A stretch of 64,000 bases of DNA from Tolypothrix sp. PCC 7910 (lineage in GTDB: Bacteria; Cyanobacteriota; Cyanobacteriia; Cyanobacteriales; Nostocaceae): assembly GCF_011769525.1 (NCBI RefSeq), contig NZ_CP050440.1:8046001-8110000 (forward strand). The letters run 5' to 3'. The notes below the pieces were generated by a model. That model worked only from the letters and a program-made list of their open reading frames with translations. It was not told the origin of the DNA and made no database searches. Positions 16,873-25,590 of this stretch are shown here, in pieces (position 1 is the first letter of the stretch; the number at the start of each line of letters is the position of its first letter). A program made the position numbers and the translations under genes.

Positions 16873-19813
16873 ATGCCTCTTGCAATACAGCTGACTTTTG
16901 ACTGTTGGCTAATTGCTGTTGCAAGTCTTGCCAGCTGACTTTTTCTAGGCTGGGTAAAACTACATTAGCTATACCTAATCTTTCTACTGGCCCTAGCCCT
17001 ATAGACCACATACCAGCAGATCTAGCTGCTTCAATACCAGCTGTGGCATCTTCTACAACTAAACATTTGGCTGGTGCAACACCAATTTGTTCGGCAGCAA
17101 ATAGGAAGAGGTCTGGTGCGGGTTTGGGTTGGGAGACGCTGTAACCATCGGCTATGGCATCAAATTTATTGCCAATACCCAAGCGTTGAATGACGGTTTG
17201 AGCATTTTTGCTGGATGAACCTAAAGCAACTTTAATCCCGGCGGCCCGTAGTTCCTTTAAGAGGTTTTCAACTCCGGGAAGCAAATCGGCTGCGGTAATT
17301 TCCTCGATTAATTGTAAAAAGTAGTTGTTTTTGCGCTCCATCATTTCCTGAATTTTGGTTTCAGTCACGGGGCGATCGCCTAAAATTTGCATGAGGGTTT
17401 CTCTTCTGGGTAATCCCCTGATTGCGTCGTTGGCTTCGCGGTCGAAGGGAATGCCTTCTTCATCGGCTACTCGCTTCCAGCCTAAATAATGTAATTCTGA
17501 CGTATCAGTTAACACACCATCTAAGTCAAAGATTACGCCTTGAATTTCTGGCTGGGAACTTGGCAAATTCTCATCTGCTGGTTGGTTAGCAATTTCCATG
17601 TCTGTTTCTTGTCGCAGGTCGAAGTCGTACCACTGATTGCGCCATTGCAGCCTAAATTTTAAACGTTGCCAAGTGGGAGGTAAATGTGGTGAAGCAACTG
17701 GGCCAAATTCCGTCATTTTAATGCCGGCAAACCCAAATACCACTGCTTGCCAAACTCCTCCAGCACTGGCGGCGTGAATTCCTTCGGCTGCATTCCGCCT
17801 GACATCTTCCAAGTCTACCAATGCTGAACGGAGAAAATGTGTATAGGCGTGGGTGGGTTGGTTGAGGTCGCAAGCTAAGATGGCATGAATTGCTGGGCCT
17901 AGGGAAGAACCATAGGTATGGTCGGTGCGCTTGGTGTAGTAATCCCAGTTGGTTGCTAAGGTTTTGTAGTCATACTGTTCCCTTAACAAATAAATCAGCA
18001 TCAAGACATCTGGTTGTTTGAGAATTTGCTTTTGGCTGGTGGCTTCGATTCCCAGTAAACCTTGTAGGGATGTGGTGCGGGGTTCGTAATCGGCAAAGTT
18101 GATTTCTTCGAGTTGGTAAAATCCTTCAAATTGCTCAATTAAACCAGTTGACTGATCCTGATTCACAAATATACGCTCTTGGATATCAGCCCACTTATGC
18201 AAACGCTCTGTGGTTAAGTTGAGTTGTTGGGCTAATTGTGTAGATTTTTCGGGATAGGCTTGCTTCATCCAATCCCAAAGCGCTAAGGCTGATTGTAAAT
18301 GCCAGCGCACCATTAAGTTGGTGAAGGCGTTATTATCGACGCGATCGTGATTTTCATCAGGGCCAATCACATCTAAAATATCGTAGGATTGACGCTCGGC
18401 ATTCCAATTAACTCTGCTTTCCCAGAATACGGCTGTATCTAAGATAATTTCTGCACCGTAATCATGCATCCAATCATCATCGGCTGTGGTTTGCCAATAA
18501 TGCCAAACTGCATAAGCGACATCAGTGTTGATATGTACTTCGATATCACCACACCAAATCCGCACTAACTCACCGTTGCCACTGGCATGGGGTACCCAGC
18601 GAGGTGTAACTTCATCACCAGTATCAGCACTTTCCCAAGCATACATAGCGCCCTGAAATCCTGCTTCTTGGGCTTTGCGTCGCGCACCTGGTAAAGTGTG
18701 GTAGCGATAGGTCAGCAAGTTCCGGGCTAGGGCTGGTTGGGTTAAAGTCAACAGGGGAAGAATAAAAATTTCTGTATCCCAAAATATATGTCCACGATAG
18801 GCAAAACCAGAGAGGGTTTTGGGTGGAATGCTTACACGGTCATCGTGGCGGGGTGCGACAGCTAAGATTTGAAAAAGATTGTAGCGGACAACTAACTGAG
18901 CATAGCGATCGCCTTCAATGATTATGTCACTGTCTTGCCATACTTGCTCCCATGCGGCAATATGTGCTGCTAACAGAGTTGCGTAACGAGGTTCATCTGC
19001 TAAACGTTGTAGGGCTGCGGCGATGGGAATGTCTGTTTCCCGGGAAGTAAAGACGGTGACAATCTTTTCGACAGTAGCAGCTTTACCGGGTGTCGCTTGG
19101 AAGGTTGTGGTTAAAGTTGGAGAAGTATTCGCATTTTCTAAGCATACAGGTGGTGCATTTTCACCTTCTACCACCAACTTAGTAGCCATTCCCAATTGAA
19201 TTTCTGAGTGGCGAGTTTGGTTATATAACCAAATAATTTGCTCAATACCACCTTGATTCAAAACTTTCCAGTGTGGGACACCTTGGGTTTGGGGTTCAGA
19301 GTCTAAACCAACGCTAAAGGAAATTTCACCTGTAAAATCTATTGATGTTACCTGAGCGCGAATCGCTAAAACATGTTGATCGGCTAAACTAGCAAAGCGC
19401 TCAAAGTGGAAATCTAATGTGTGTCCTTTGGGTGAACGCCAGCGCACATCGCGGCTAAGTATCCCCAAACGCAAATCAAGGCGGCGTTCGTAATTGAGAA
19501 TTTCACCACTATCCATACTAAAGCGATCGCCTGCCACTTTCACCTCTAAGGGCAGCCAGCTGGGACAATTAACTAATTCTGTATGGGAAATTACAACTTT
19601 ATCGTATAGGCCATTAATTAATGTCGCCGTGGAATCTCCGGGATAGCCTTCCTCAAAAGTCCCCCTAGTTCCTAAATAACCATTACTAATAGTAAAAACA
19701 GTTTCTTTATGATGCAGTTGGGCGGGATCAAAGACTGTTTCAATAACGTTCCAGTCTGTAGCTTCAGTCAGTGTCTGATTTTGTTGGGAATCGCGAACGG
19801 ATAAGTTGACCAT
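16871..19813 (-). CDS. GH65 disaccharide phosphorylase fused to beta-phosphoglucomutase
   Basis: 980 aa. Residues ~1-745 are a glycoside hydrolase family 65 phosphorylase (N-terminal super-sandwich, then alpha6/alpha6 barrel). General acid Glu487 lies in GPDENHDRVDNNAFTN. Residues ~757-965 are an HAD phosphomutase with Asp763 and Asp765 (FDLDGVLTD), plus SSSK and VEDATAGIEAA motifs. The enzyme would cleave an alpha-glucobiose (maltose, trehalose or kojibiose) with phosphate to beta-glucose-1-phosphate and convert that to glucose-6-phosphate within one chain. Which disaccharide is used cannot be read. Monocistronic; about 1.1 kb of non-coding DNA lies upstream. Confidence 0.92.
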   Translation of the reverse strand: MVNLSVRDSQQNQTLTEATDWNVIETVFDPAQLHHKETVFTISNGYLGTRGTFEEGYPGDSTATLINGLYDKVVISHTELVNCPSWLPLEVKVAGDRFSMDSGEILNYERRLDLRLGILSRDVRWRSPKGHTLDFHFERFASLADQHVLAIRAQVTSIDFTGEISFSVGLDSEPQTQGVPHWKVLNQGGIEQIIWLYNQTRHSEIQLGMATKLVVEGENAPPVCLENANTSPTLTTTFQATPGKAATVEKIVTVFTSRETDIPIAAALQRLADEPRYATLLAAHIAAWEQVWQDSDIIIEGDRYAQLVVRYNLFQILAVAPRHDDRVSIPPKTLSGFAYRGHIFWDTEIFILPLLTLTQPALARNLLTYRYHTLPGARRKAQEAGFQGAMYAWESADTGDEVTPRWVPHASGNGELVRIWCGDIEVHINTDVAYAVWHYWQTTADDDWMHDYGAEIILDTAVFWESRVNWNAERQSYDILDVIGPDENHDRVDNNAFTNLMVRWHLQSALALWDWMKQAYPEKSTQLAQQLNLTTERLHKWADIQERIFVNQDQSTGLIEQFEGFYQLEEINFADYEPRTTSLQGLLGIEATSQKQILKQPDVLMLIYLLREQYDYKTLATNWDYYTKRTDHTYGSSLGPAIHAILACDLNQPTHAYTHFLRSALVDLEDVRRNAAEGIHAASAGGVWQAVVFGFAGIKMTEFGPVASPHLPPTWQRLKFRLQWRNQWYDFDLRQETDMEIANQPADENLPSSQPEIQGVIFDLDGVLTDTSELHYLGWKRVADEEGIPFDREANDAIRGLPRRETLMQILGDRPVTETKIQEMMERKNNYFLQLIEEITAADLLPGVENLLKELRAAGIKVALGSSSKNAQTVIQRLGIGNKFDAIADGYSVSQPKPAPDLFLFAAEQIGVAPAKCLVVEDATAGIEAARSAGMWSIGLGPVERLGIANVVLPSLEKVSWQDLQQQLANSQKSAVLQEA

Positions 19814-20802
19814 GAGTAATCATACCTAAGTTTTTTAGAGGTTAGGTTGGGGCAGGATGAAATGCAATTTTCAAGAGTTCAATGAGCAATTGCGCTCTAG
19901 CTTTCTTGCCTAGACTTGGTTGTAGTCTTAACGGGCGGATTGACGTTGTTGCTAATAGCAACGTTCCCAATTTCATCTGTCTATAGTTAGGTGTTTTTAA
20001 TAACTCATGTTATGAGTCATTAATAATACAAATTTCACGAATCTATAGATTTGGTTGAATAGCGTAACACAACAATATAAATATGCAACTTTAACTCAAG
20101 AAAATGCTCACTGAGTAATAATACTAAAAAGCTCACTTAGTAGCCTGGACATCAAAAAAGGTAATAATTATTAAATTTTAGATATCATAGCGAACTGGTG
20201 AGTTTTTTAAATTGCTGTTCATCTCAGCAATTTTTATCTAAAACCTTATAAATAAACGGTTTCAAGCCGCTATTGACTAACCACAAAAATTATATATTTG
20301 TTTATTTTATATAAAATGAACTAACTAAAATATATTTAAAAGTCCATTGTGGGCGGCTAGGAGTAAAAATAGCTGAAAACGTATCTAAGGTGTGTATTAT
20401 ATGTTCGTCTTGAGCTTTTGGGTTAGTGGTCTTGTGACAGTTAGGGAGATGGCTCTCTGCTAGATAATTTACCTTTTTAACTGTAAGGTTATATAGATAT
20501 TCATGATTGATTGACCTGATAAATAATTTTGGCTTTTAATTTATATTTTCTACCGAGAAAATGTGATACCAGCCTCCTCGTTAATTCATTGATAATTTAT
20601 TAGAATATTTGCCAAATATTAGGGCGATGATTAAAGCAAGACAACAGTAATATTGACTAGGTAACAAAAATATTTTTGACTGCTAATATCTAATAATAGA
20701 TATTAACGTAAATTAACCTTATATTCTCAATTCTCAACAGCAAAATAGCCATCAAGACAGTAGTTTTGGCGTTTAGCTTTTGAATGGCGCTTAGGAGTAA
20801 AA
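19814..20802. other. Long non-coding region upstream of the GH65 gene
   Basis: About 1 kb, AT-rich, with no credible ORF on either strand and no tRNA-like or known riboswitch structure that I can see. It should contain the GH65 promoter near 19.85-20.0 kb. Confidence 0.6.
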
Positions 20803-20847
20803 TCTATACTCATTAAAGCAGTTTAAAACCGCTGAAATGAGTATAGA
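20803..20847. other. 45-bp interrupted palindrome
   Basis: Outer arms TCTATACTCATT and AATGAGTATAGA are perfect complements. Inner arms AGC-GTTT and AAAC-GCT also pair, with small internal mismatches, around a one-base centre. It lies ~90 bp past the coaT stop and may terminate coaT or be a dispersed palindrome. Confidence 0.7.
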
Positions 20848-20886
20848 ATAGGCATTATCTACCTTTCATTTACAGATGATTATGAT

Positions 20887-20909
20887 GTAGTGGGCATTGC
20901 CCACACTAC
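20887..20909. repeat. Short palindromic dispersed repeat
   Basis: GTAGTGGGCATTGCCCACAC and continuation form a near-perfect palindrome centred on the ATT. Similar palindromes are common in Nostocales intergenic regions. It lies 31 bp past the coaT stop. Confidence 0.55.
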
Positions 20910-20939
20910 TACTACTAATTGCGATCGCTCAATTACGGA

Positions 20940-22862
20940 TTACTTCAAAAGTCTTAAACCGCTTAAGGTTACTAATACTGTAGAACCTTCATGCCCAATC
21001 ACACCGATGGGTAAGTTAATATTGCCGAGAAAGTTACCGATGAGTAGCAGCAGAATAAAACTCAAGGCGACGACGATATTTTGTTTGACTATACTTTGCG
21101 ATCGCCTACCTAAATGCATGGCTACAGCAATTTTTTCTAGTTTATCGGCCATGAGGACAACATCAGCTGTTTCTAGTGCCACATCGCTACCAGCCACACC
21201 CATAGCAATCCCCACAGAAGCCTGGGCGAGGGCTGGTGCATCATTGATCCCATCCCCTACCATTGCCACTGTTTGATATTTTTTCTGTAAATCGCTAATC
21301 ACAGATAGCTTGTCTTCTGGTAACAGTTCAGCATACACGCGATCGATACCCACAGCTTGTGCGACACTATGGGCAGTTCGCTGGTTATCGCCGGTAATCA
21401 TCACAATCTCAGCAACACCTAGCTTTCTTAAGCGTTTAATTGTTTCGGCGGCTTCTGCACGTACCATATCTGCAATAGCGAGGACACCCACAATCTCATA
21501 ACCATCTTCTCTTCTGGTTTGGGCTACCCACACAACTGTCTTGCCTTCTTGTTCCCAAAATTGAGTTAAATGCTGCAAATCCTGGGGAAATTCTGGCACA
21601 TACTCCCCAATAAAAGCCGCATTTCCCACCATTACCTGTTGGTCTTGAATAATACCGCTAATTCCCTTTCCAGGGATAGCTTGCACTTCCAACGCGCCCA
21701 CCCAATCTATGTTAGCGGCTGCTTGGACAATAGCTTTACCAATGGGATGTTCTGAGTATGATTCTAGAGATGCGGCGGCTGTTAACACATCAGTTTGCGA
21801 GTATTTACCATAAGGTATTACTTCACAGACTTGCAATTCCCCTGTTGTCAAAGTACCAGTTTTATCAAATGCGATCGCTCTTACTTGCCCTATCTTTTCC
21901 AACTGGGCACCGTTTTTAAATAAAATCCCCTGTCTGGCACCATTGGCAATTGCTGACAGCAGTGTAGGCATAATAGCAGCCATTAAAGCGCAGGGGGAGG
22001 CTACTACCAAAAATGTCAGCGCCCGGTAAATTGTGGTTTCCCAATCCCAACCCCAAATAAATGGCGGTAGAATTGCTAGAAATACGCCTAATGTGACAAT
22101 TATTAGTGCATATTTCCGTTCAAATCGCTCAATAAATTCTTGAGAAGGCGGTGCTTCTGTTTGTGCTTGTTCAACCAACCGAATCACCCGTTGAATCAAA
22201 CTGCTGGTGGCTGGCTTATGTAACTTTAGCTTTAGCGCCCCATAGCCGTTAATTGTCCCCGCAAAAACTTCATCGTTGACTGTCTTCTCCACAGGTAAAG
22301 ACTCGCCTGTAATCGCCGCCTGATTGAGGGTGCTGTAACCAGAAACAATTAAAGCATCAGTAGGAATTAACTCTCCTGGCTTGACAATAATTTCATCCCC
22401 CACCTGTAACTGGTGAATGGGAACTAACTCTTCTCTTCCTTGACGTAAAATCCTAGCTGTATCTGGAGTCAGACTCATCAAACTACGAATACTGCGTTCA
22501 GTTCGCCGCATCGCATAGCCTTCGAGTGCGCCACTAATCGCAAAAATCAAAATTAAAATAGCCCCATCAATAATTAAGTGGTATTCTCTGCGCCATAAGC
22601 CCAAGCTAGCAGCACCAAGCGCTGCCACAATCATCAGCAAATCTACATCCAGTTGTTTTTCCTTGACGAGGGTAGTTAACCCCTCACGGGCGCTTTCATA
22701 ACCACCAATCACGTAAGCTGCGGTTAATAACAACATTGCCCATCCCAGCCAGCCAAGATGCAAGGTGAACCAGCCCAGAAATAACAGCACTCCACAAACT
22801 AAGGCTGCTAAGGTATCTCCATGTTCTTTGGTGAATTTAGTTAAATGCTGTGGGTAGAGCAT
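20940..22862 (-). CDS. coaT: Cobalt-exporting P1B-type ATPase, CoaT-like
   Basis: 640 aa. The metal site in the sixth helix is Ser-Pro-Cys (VVASPCALM, Cys291) rather than CPC, which is the signature of P1B-4 cobalt transporters. Phosphorylated Asp333 lies in DKTGTLTTGE, the SEHP motif in YSEHPIGKA, and the hinge in GDGINDAP. There is no N-terminal CxxC metal-binding domain, as expected for CoaT. It is divergently transcribed from a CoaR regulator across 85 bp, matching the arrangement described in Synechocystis. It exports Co(II) from the cytosol. Confidence 0.92.
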   Translation of the reverse strand: MLYPQHLTKFTKEHGDTLAALVCGVLLFLGWFTLHLGWLGWAMLLLTAAYVIGGYESAREGLTTLVKEKQLDVDLLMIVAALGAASLGLWRREYHLIIDGAILILIFAISGALEGYAMRRTERSIRSLMSLTPDTARILRQGREELVPIHQLQVGDEIIVKPGELIPTDALIVSGYSTLNQAAITGESLPVEKTVNDEVFAGTINGYGALKLKLHKPATSSLIQRVIRLVEQAQTEAPPSQEFIERFERKYALIIVTLGVFLAILPPFIWGWDWETTIYRALTFLVVASPCALMAAIMPTLLSAIANGARQGILFKNGAQLEKIGQVRAIAFDKTGTLTTGELQVCEVIPYGKYSQTDVLTAAASLESYSEHPIGKAIVQAAANIDWVGALEVQAIPGKGISGIIQDQQVMVGNAAFIGEYVPEFPQDLQHLTQFWEQEGKTVVWVAQTRREDGYEIVGVLAIADMVRAEAAETIKRLRKLGVAEIVMITGDNQRTAHSVAQAVGIDRVYAELLPEDKLSVISDLQKKYQTVAMVGDGINDAPALAQASVGIAMGVAGSDVALETADVVLMADKLEKIAVAMHLGRRSQSIVKQNIVVALSFILLLLIGNFLGNINLPIGVIGHEGSTVLVTLSGLRLLK

Positions 22863-22890
22863 GAGATTGAGAAACTAAGCGGACTATCTC

Positions 22891-22922
22891 ACACTAAACG
22901 TTGACATTAATGTTAATGTCAA
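22891..22922 (-). promoter_or_regulatory. coaT promoter with 20-bp spacer
   Basis: On the minus strand, a -35 box TTGACA (22917-22922) and a -10 box TAGTGT (22891-22896) are separated by exactly 20 bp. This over-long spacer is the hallmark of MerR-family-activated promoters. The predicted start of transcription lies ~20 bases before the coaT ATG. Confidence 0.8.
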
Positions 22923-22924
22923 CG
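22899..22924. promoter_or_regulatory. CoaR operator palindrome
   Basis: CGTTGACATTAA, two spacer bases, then TTAATGTCAACG: a perfect 12-bp inverted repeat. It lies between the -35 and -10 boxes of coaT, overlapping the -35, as expected for a MerR-family activator that untwists the promoter. Confidence 0.85.
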
Positions 22925-22947
22925 GTGTAGGAGTTAAAAATGGAGAC

Positions 22948-24057
22948 ATGAATACTGGTTGCTTAACCATCAAAGAACTTACTGATGCTGTGGGTGGGGG
23001 GATTACTCCGCGGATGGTACGCCATTACCATCAATTAGGATTACTACCGCAACCAGTGCGATCGCCTAGCAATTATCGCCTTTATACTGAGAAAGACGTG
23101 ATTAGGCTGCAACGGATTGTGGCTTTGAAGCAGCAAGGGTTTCAACTCAACCACATCCAGCAAATTCTGGAAGTAGAACCAGAAGCAGACACCACAAAAA
23201 CCTTGATGGCGCAATTGCAAAAGCAGTATCGCGCAGTCATGCAGCAAATTTCTCAACTACGACAAACAGCATCAGCATTAGAAGGATTATTAGGGCGGGA
23301 TCAACATTGTCAAAATACCCAAGCGGAAGTTTTAGCACAACTGAAGTTACTGGAAGTAGAAACTCAAACAGGATTAGGGGGATTAGAACAGCTTTGGAGT
23401 GGTTTGGATGCGGAAATTCATACTCACCCAGAAGCTTTTGCAGAATCTTTGCAGAGGTTGTTACCTGACTTATCTGAGCGTTCCGAGATTGAACAACACC
23501 TGATTTCCCAACTAGTATTAGCTTGTGGTGATGTGAGTTTGGTATCATTTGTCAAGCTCAGTCGAGATGCGATCGCAGCTAGTCGTCAAGCGCTCTCTGC
23601 AAATTGTCAAATTGTTGTCGATATCCCTACAGTGGCGGCTGCTCTAGATAATACGAGATTAGTCCATTTAGGTTGTCCAGTAGAAACATTAATTGATAAT
23701 CCCCACATTACAACAGCCACAGAAGCAGAACTGGCTTTTTGGCAACAGCAGCAATGGCGAGAGAAATTACAGCAACTCACCACAGGTTGTATTGTGGTAA
23801 TTGGTTATGCGCCTTCAGTGCTGGTGGAAGTTTACGAAGCTATAAATAAGCAACAAATTCAGCCTGCATTAGTTATTGGAATGCCTATAGGATTTAGTCA
23901 TGCTCCCGCAGCCAAGCGGCTTTTGCTGCAACAACCGATACCTTTTATTACAGTAGAAGGGACTGTAGGTGGTGGTTTGTTAGCGGCTACAGCCCTTAAT
24001 TCTCTGGTAGAATCACTAATTGAGAAGCCAGATTGTCATTGTTATCTTAGTCACTAA
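22948..24057 (+). CDS. coaR: MerR-family cobalt sensor CoaR with precorrin isomerase-like domain
   Basis: 369 aa. Residues 8-75 form a MerR winged helix (ITPRMVRHYHQLGLLPQPVR and SNYRLYTEKDVIRL). A dimerisation coiled coil spans ~80-115. Residues ~160-355 resemble CobH/CbiC precorrin-8x methylmutase (DAIAASRQAL, VIGYAPSVL, VIGMPIGFSHA). The C-terminus carries Cys363-His364-Cys365, the cobalt-sensing motif known from Synechocystis CoaR. It activates coaT under cobalt stress and may integrate tetrapyrrole status. The ATG at 22948 is preceded by GGAG; an earlier ATG at 22939 runs into a stop at once. Confidence 0.93.
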   Translation: MNTGCLTIKELTDAVGGGITPRMVRHYHQLGLLPQPVRSPSNYRLYTEKDVIRLQRIVALKQQGFQLNHIQQILEVEPEADTTKTLMAQLQKQYRAVMQQISQLRQTASALEGLLGRDQHCQNTQAEVLAQLKLLEVETQTGLGGLEQLWSGLDAEIHTHPEAFAESLQRLLPDLSERSEIEQHLISQLVLACGDVSLVSFVKLSRDAIAASRQALSANCQIVVDIPTVAAALDNTRLVHLGCPVETLIDNPHITTATEAELAFWQQQQWREKLQQLTTGCIVVIGYAPSVLVEVYEAINKQQIQPALVIGMPIGFSHAPAAKRLLLQQPIPFITVEGTVGGGLLAATALNSLVESLIEKPDCHCYLSH

Positions 24058-24094
24058 GAACAGAAAAGCTGGCGTTGCATCTTGGTATTGAAAA

Positions 24095-25273
24095 TTAAAC
24101 TGCAAATAATGCAATGAGTAAGGTTACAGGTGCAGCAATTAACAACCACATAGTAGTTTGTAAACCATAATATTGAGCAACTAAACCCAGCACTAATGGT
24201 ATTAAACCACCAACTAAACCAAACAAATTATTGAGCGTCATTACTGTACCACTTTGCCCTGGCATGGCTGTGTATAATTGCCCTTGCAGAATTGAGTACC
24301 AACCAGCATTACAGAAACCCAACAAACCGAGAATTATCAATTTGATATTTGTATTTGGTACCAGCAAAAAAGTTGGGTAAAGACACAAAACAATTGTGGC
24401 GCTGAGTTTTAAATAATTTAATCCCCGCACTCTTTCTAGTAAAGGAATGAGTAAAAAATCTCCCAGCAAGCCAAACCCTAACCAAACAGTGACAGCAAAA
24501 CTTGCTTGCGTATTATCTGCACCGACTATATCAACAAAGTACAGTGCTAAAAAGCTACGCAAAATATCCAGCATTAAATCTGAAAATTGCAATAAAGTTA
24601 ACCACAGAATAACTTTACGCCGTTTTAATGCTGTCAACGCATTGGTTATTCCATCCCTGAAACTATGCAGTGGTTCATCAATGTGGGAAGTTGCAGTTTT
24701 TATGGGAAATTGCCATAACATTCCCACAAGTAACAACGTTAAAAGCGCCAATACCAAAAACGCACTTCGCCAACTTTGATTTAATCCCACAGCGCCAGCT
24801 AAAATTAAGGGGCCAATTACATTTCCCGCAGAACCAGCTAACGCCCAACGTGCCATATTTTGTTCGTGGCGCGTCGGTTCGATATCCATCAGAGTGGCTT
24901 GGGAAAGACTGACAAAGCAACCAGATGCGGGATAAAACAGCACAAAGGCTGCTAATAATAATGAAAAATTATAACTCTGGCTTAAAAGGAGGAGTGCGAT
25001 CGCAAAACTCACTCCTCCACCCAAGATTAATTGTCGCCGCTTCCCAATATCCCCCCAGATTCCTACAATCGGCTCAATTAAGCTACTGATAGTATTGGGT
25101 ATTGTCAGCAACATTCCTACTTGCACGTAGTCAAGATTTAGGTCATGGCGAATTAAGGGCCAAGCCGCACCAAATAAACCATCAATCACCTCATCTAAGA
25201 ATTCAATCGAGAGAAAGATGATGGTTAATAGAATTACATTCTTTGCAGTTCTGTTGCTACCATGCAATGGCAT
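24095..25273 (-). CDS. MFS transporter
   Basis: 392 aa with about 12 hydrophobic helices and the loop-2 motif GIWGDIGKRRQ typical of the major facilitator superfamily. The start of the first helix (SIEFLDEVIDGLFGAAWPLI) is unlike sugar symporters and more like drug-exporter relatives. It converges on coaR with only ~37 bp between stops, so cobalt function is not implied. The substrate is unknown. Confidence 0.88.
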   Translation of the reverse strand: MPLHGSNRTAKNVILLTIIFLSIEFLDEVIDGLFGAAWPLIRHDLNLDYVQVGMLLTIPNTISSLIEPIVGIWGDIGKRRQLILGGGVSFAIALLLLSQSYNFSLLLAAFVLFYPASGCFVSLSQATLMDIEPTRHEQNMARWALAGSAGNVIGPLILAGAVGLNQSWRSAFLVLALLTLLLVGMLWQFPIKTATSHIDEPLHSFRDGITNALTALKRRKVILWLTLLQFSDLMLDILRSFLALYFVDIVGADNTQASFAVTVWLGFGLLGDFLLIPLLERVRGLNYLKLSATIVLCLYPTFLLVPNTNIKLIILGLLGFCNAGWYSILQGQLYTAMPGQSGTVMTLNNLFGLVGGLIPLVLGLVAQYYGLQTTMWLLIAAPVTLLIALFAV

Positions 25274-25304
25274 GATTTAATTCTCCCGTCTTCAACATTT
25301 GATT

Positions 25305-25332
25305 ACCAACGCAAACTCTTCACAGCGTTGGT
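25305..25332. other. Dyad in the leader of the MFS gene
   Basis: ACCAACGC and GCGTTGGT form a perfect 8-bp stem with a 12-base loop about 30 bases upstream of the MFS start codon. No known riboswitch consensus is recognised. It could be a regulator site or leader hairpin. Confidence 0.5.
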
Positions 25333-25590
25333 TGTTGGCGGGGGAATCCACGAAAAAAACTGTACAGGTTGTAAAAGGAACCGCTGAGGCGATAACTTTC
25401 TAGCGGCTTACCAAGGTGGGAAGATCATAAATACCAGAAAATGATTACCTAAATAAACATTAGCTTATTTCATTCCGTTGCGACCAGTTGAGTTTTTAAT
25501 ATCACCGTGATATATGTACCTGATTGCAAAGTAAAGATAGTTCTGATCACAGGTCTATCACTCTTCTAAATATTTCCTTGACCCACAGAG

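Noticed and set aside
25305-25420. Cobalamin or other riboswitch upstream of the MFS gene
   Set aside because: No B12-box or other known consensus could be found; only a simple dyad is visible.
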